In this document: in pieces, positions 7,013 through 8,355 of the stretch
Numbering within the stretch: the first letter of the stretch is position 1
How the letters are laid out: each line of letters begins with the position of its first letter
Assembly: GCA_030018715.1 (NCBI GenBank)
Contig: JASEHN010000108.1
Span: 1 to 8,355 of the forward strand
Direction of reading: 5' to 3'
DNA: 8,355 nucleotides
From: Thermodesulfobacteriota bacterium
GTDB lineage: Bacteria; Desulfobacterota; SM23-61
Program-made: the position numbers and the translations under genes
The notes under the pieces: generated by a model
Told to the model about the DNA's origin: nothing
The model's input: the letters and a program-made list of their open reading frames with translations, nothing else
Databases searched by the model: none

Positions 7013-8293
7013 TCAATCCGCCCAGCGCGGCGGCCATTCCATCACCATATTCCCTGCGGCGTCAGAAGGAATATCCTGCAATCCTGAAATCACTTCCAGA
7101 TTAGATTGCGCCTTGGCTTCACTGAGCATGGACTCGGAAGCCCAGAGGTACTCCATTTCCAGGGTATTCTTGATCCAGACTAGTCGCAGGTCTTTGGAAT
7201 CGAGAACGCCGGAGTTATCAAAGGCCGCTTGCAGAGCCTCGCGGTCTTGATCGTAGGCCAGGGGAATGCGCCCGCATTCCGGCCCCATGCCGGTAATGGA
7301 ATTGATCTTCGTGGGGTGAAGATCGATTTTCTTTACCAGTCGAGTCGTAGTGTAGTCGGCAAAACCAACCCCGATGGCATTGCCTTCGGTTTCGGGGGTG
7401 AGGTCGCGGACGAAGATACGGGTAATCTTGGGATCCTTCAGCGGGGGGCTGCCGATGAAAAAGAGGCGGCCGGTGACGTTGGGGTCCATGCCCGCGCCGC
7501 TGATATTCTTGCCCATCTCATCCACCACCAGAATATCCATCTGCTTAAAGGGCAAGCGGGGCATTATTTCTTTAGCCCTTTTCAGGAGCGGTTTTTCCCC
7601 TTCCCAGAAGTTCCGGGGCTCCAGAAGATGGAGGGAAGCGGTCTGGTCATATTGATTCTCAATGATGCCCACGCTAAAGAAAAATGGAAGGGCCTGCAAG
7701 ATGATCGGCTGGACTTCCGGGAGCATCGTGGAATATCCATGCTTGATGGTCAAACGATGAGCCATGAGAGCGCCTTTATGCTTACCCATGCCAATGACTA
7801 TCATTTTGTTGAGCCCGCTCTCGACCTCGAAATCAAAATCCGTATGGGGTTTAATGCGGTTGACTACGATGATTTTATCCGCCTGAGAACAGATATTGGC
7901 GTCGATGAGAACGGGCGTTCCGAACTTCGTCCGTCCCACCTCCTTCACTTCCATGGAGGAGACGATGGGAGCGCCGACGAACTCCTCGGTGATCCCCAAA
8001 TGCTTAAGCATCTCCACCTGACCTTCGGCTGTGGCTCTGCCATGGGAGCCCATGCAGGGTACGAGAAAAGGTTTGGCGCCCAGAGCTTTCAGGCGGGCCA
8101 CGATCACCTTCAATACTTTAGCTTTGTCGCGGATTCCCCGGCTGCCGGCCGTAAGAGCGATGCGCTCTCCAGGCCGAACTTTGCTGGACAGTCCGAACCC
8201 GTCGAGGAGGGCATTCATTTCTTTTTCTACGTCAGGCAGACGCGGGGAAGCGATCTTCTGGTGAATCTTAAATATGCGCGGTAGTGGATCCAT
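7013..8293 (-). CDS. LarA-like protein (DUF2088 / lactate racemase N-terminal domain family), predicted nickel-pincer hydroxyacid racemase or epimerase
   Basis: This 426-residue protein is soluble, with no signal peptide. LarA enzymes use a nickel-pincer nucleotide, tethered to a lysine, to racemise or epimerise 2-hydroxyacids. The N-terminal part has TAGSRGIRDK (48-57), where LarA has its DxTRP motif, then MGSHGRAT with His84, GTPVLID (125-131), RIKPHTDF with His150, SGLNKMIVIGMGKHKGA with Lys163, and His179. His84 to His150 is 66 residues and Lys163 to His179 is 16. Both match the spacing of LarA's catalytic pair H108/H174 and of K184/H200 as I remember that structure. His150 to Lys163 is 13 rather than 10. 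The Asp of DxTR appears replaced (Ala49), while Arg52 is kept. The rest (VDEMGKNISGAGMDPN, 258-273) shows no second recognised domain. The gene converges on the transporter operon and has its own promoter. The family is likely; substrate and activity are not established, and no cofactor-synthesis genes are present. Confidence 0.82.
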   Translation of the reverse strand: MDPLPRIFKIHQKIASPRLPDVEKEMNALLDGFGLSSKVRPGERIALTAGSRGIRDKAKVLKVIVARLKALGAKPFLVPCMGSHGRATAEGQVEMLKHLGITEEFVGAPIVSSMEVKEVGRTKFGTPVLIDANICSQADKIIVVNRIKPHTDFDFEVESGLNKMIVIGMGKHKGALMAHRLTIKHGYSTMLPEVQPIILQALPFFFSVGIIENQYDQTASLHLLEPRNFWEGEKPLLKRAKEIMPRLPFKQMDILVVDEMGKNISGAGMDPNVTGRLFFIGSPPLKDPKITRIFVRDLTPETEGNAIGVGFADYTTTRLVKKIDLHPTKINSITGMGPECGRIPLAYDQDREALQAAFDNSGVLDSKDLRLVWIKNTLEMEYLWASESMLSEAKAQSNLEVISGLQDIPSDAAGNMVMEWPPRWAD

Positions 8294-8301
8294 AGTTTCT
8301 T

Positions 8302-8307
8302 CCTCCT
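8302..8307 (-). promoter_or_regulatory. Shine-Dalgarno of the LarA-like gene
   Basis: Read on the minus strand this is AGGAGG, 8 bases before the ATG whose complement is at 8291-8293. A full-consensus site at ideal spacing makes this start secure. Confidence 0.88.
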
Positions 8308-8323
8308 GAAGAGTGATTGTAAA

Positions 8324-8332
8324 AGTATACCA
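8324..8332 (-). promoter_or_regulatory. Probable extended -10 promoter of the LarA-like gene
   Basis: On the minus strand the sequence reads TGGTATACT, a TG-n-TATACT extended -10 element with five of six matches to TATAAT. It would start transcription around 8317, giving a leader of roughly 24 bases. The region where a -35 box should stand has no good TTGACA match, which an extended -10 can tolerate. It is a sigma-70-type prediction from sequence only. Confidence 0.5.
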
Positions 8333-8337
8333 TAATT

Positions 8338-8355
8338 GATTGCAGATTGCGGATT
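8338..8355. repeat. Short 7-base tandem repeat at right edge (GATTGCA/GATTGCG)
   Basis: GATTGCA (8338-8344), GATTGCG (8345-8351) and GATT (8352-8355) form two and a half units with a 7-base period running off the window. It sits just upstream of the LarA-like gene's promoter, where the -35 region should be. The total array length cannot be seen. Confidence 0.5.

Noticed and set aside
7229..8284. A 351-codon open frame on the plus strand, opposite the LarA-like gene
   Set aside because: It lies entirely antisense to a recognisable conserved gene, its translation has no family resemblance or domain pattern, and no good ribosome-binding site precedes it. Long antisense frames are common opposite codon-biased genes.

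Overview
The window looks like a piece of bacterial chromosome with moderate GC content and dense coding. The gene families and their order resemble Desulfobacterota/Syntrophobacterales-type and related proteobacterial genomes that degrade organic acids or aromatics. That placement is inferred from remembered family patterns; there is no rRNA or other taxonomic marker here.

Layout: positions 1 to 6940 hold one tightly spaced, same-strand operon. In order it encodes a long-chain/aromatic-type acyl-CoA synthetase (5' end outside the window), a LivG-type ATPase, a LivH-type permease, a LivM-type permease, a periplasmic substrate-binding protein of the Peripla_BP_6 class, and a LivF-type ATPase. 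Gaps are 18, 22, 72, 112 and 27 bases. The 72-base livH-livM gap holds a strong imperfect hairpin with no T-run. The 112-base gap before the binding protein holds a GATCGATC palindrome and a near-consensus Shine-Dalgarno. After livF comes a 72-base convergent gap with an imperfect hairpin, then one opposite-strand gene for a LarA-like (DUF2088) protein of the nickel-pincer racemase superfamily. That gene has its own Shine-Dalgarno and an extended -10 promoter at the right edge, next to a 7-base tandem repeat.

How the genes work together (inference): the five Liv-type genes make a complete HAAT-family ABC importer, with a binding protein, two permeases and two ATPases. The co-transcribed CoA ligase suggests that the imported solute is a carboxylic acid that is activated to its CoA thioester once inside. 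A hand comparison of the binding protein with E. coli LivJ suggests that the carboxylate-binding serine/threonine region is kept while the amino-group-binding residues are not, which fits a non-amino-acid acid. The LarA-like gene is convergent and has its own promoter, so it is probably a separate transcription unit. It keeps the spacing of the LarA catalytic histidines, pincer lysine and nickel-ligand histidine, but appears to lack the Asp of the DxTR motif. No larB, larC or larE is visible. I see no RNA genes, CRISPR arrays, insertion sequences or phage genes.
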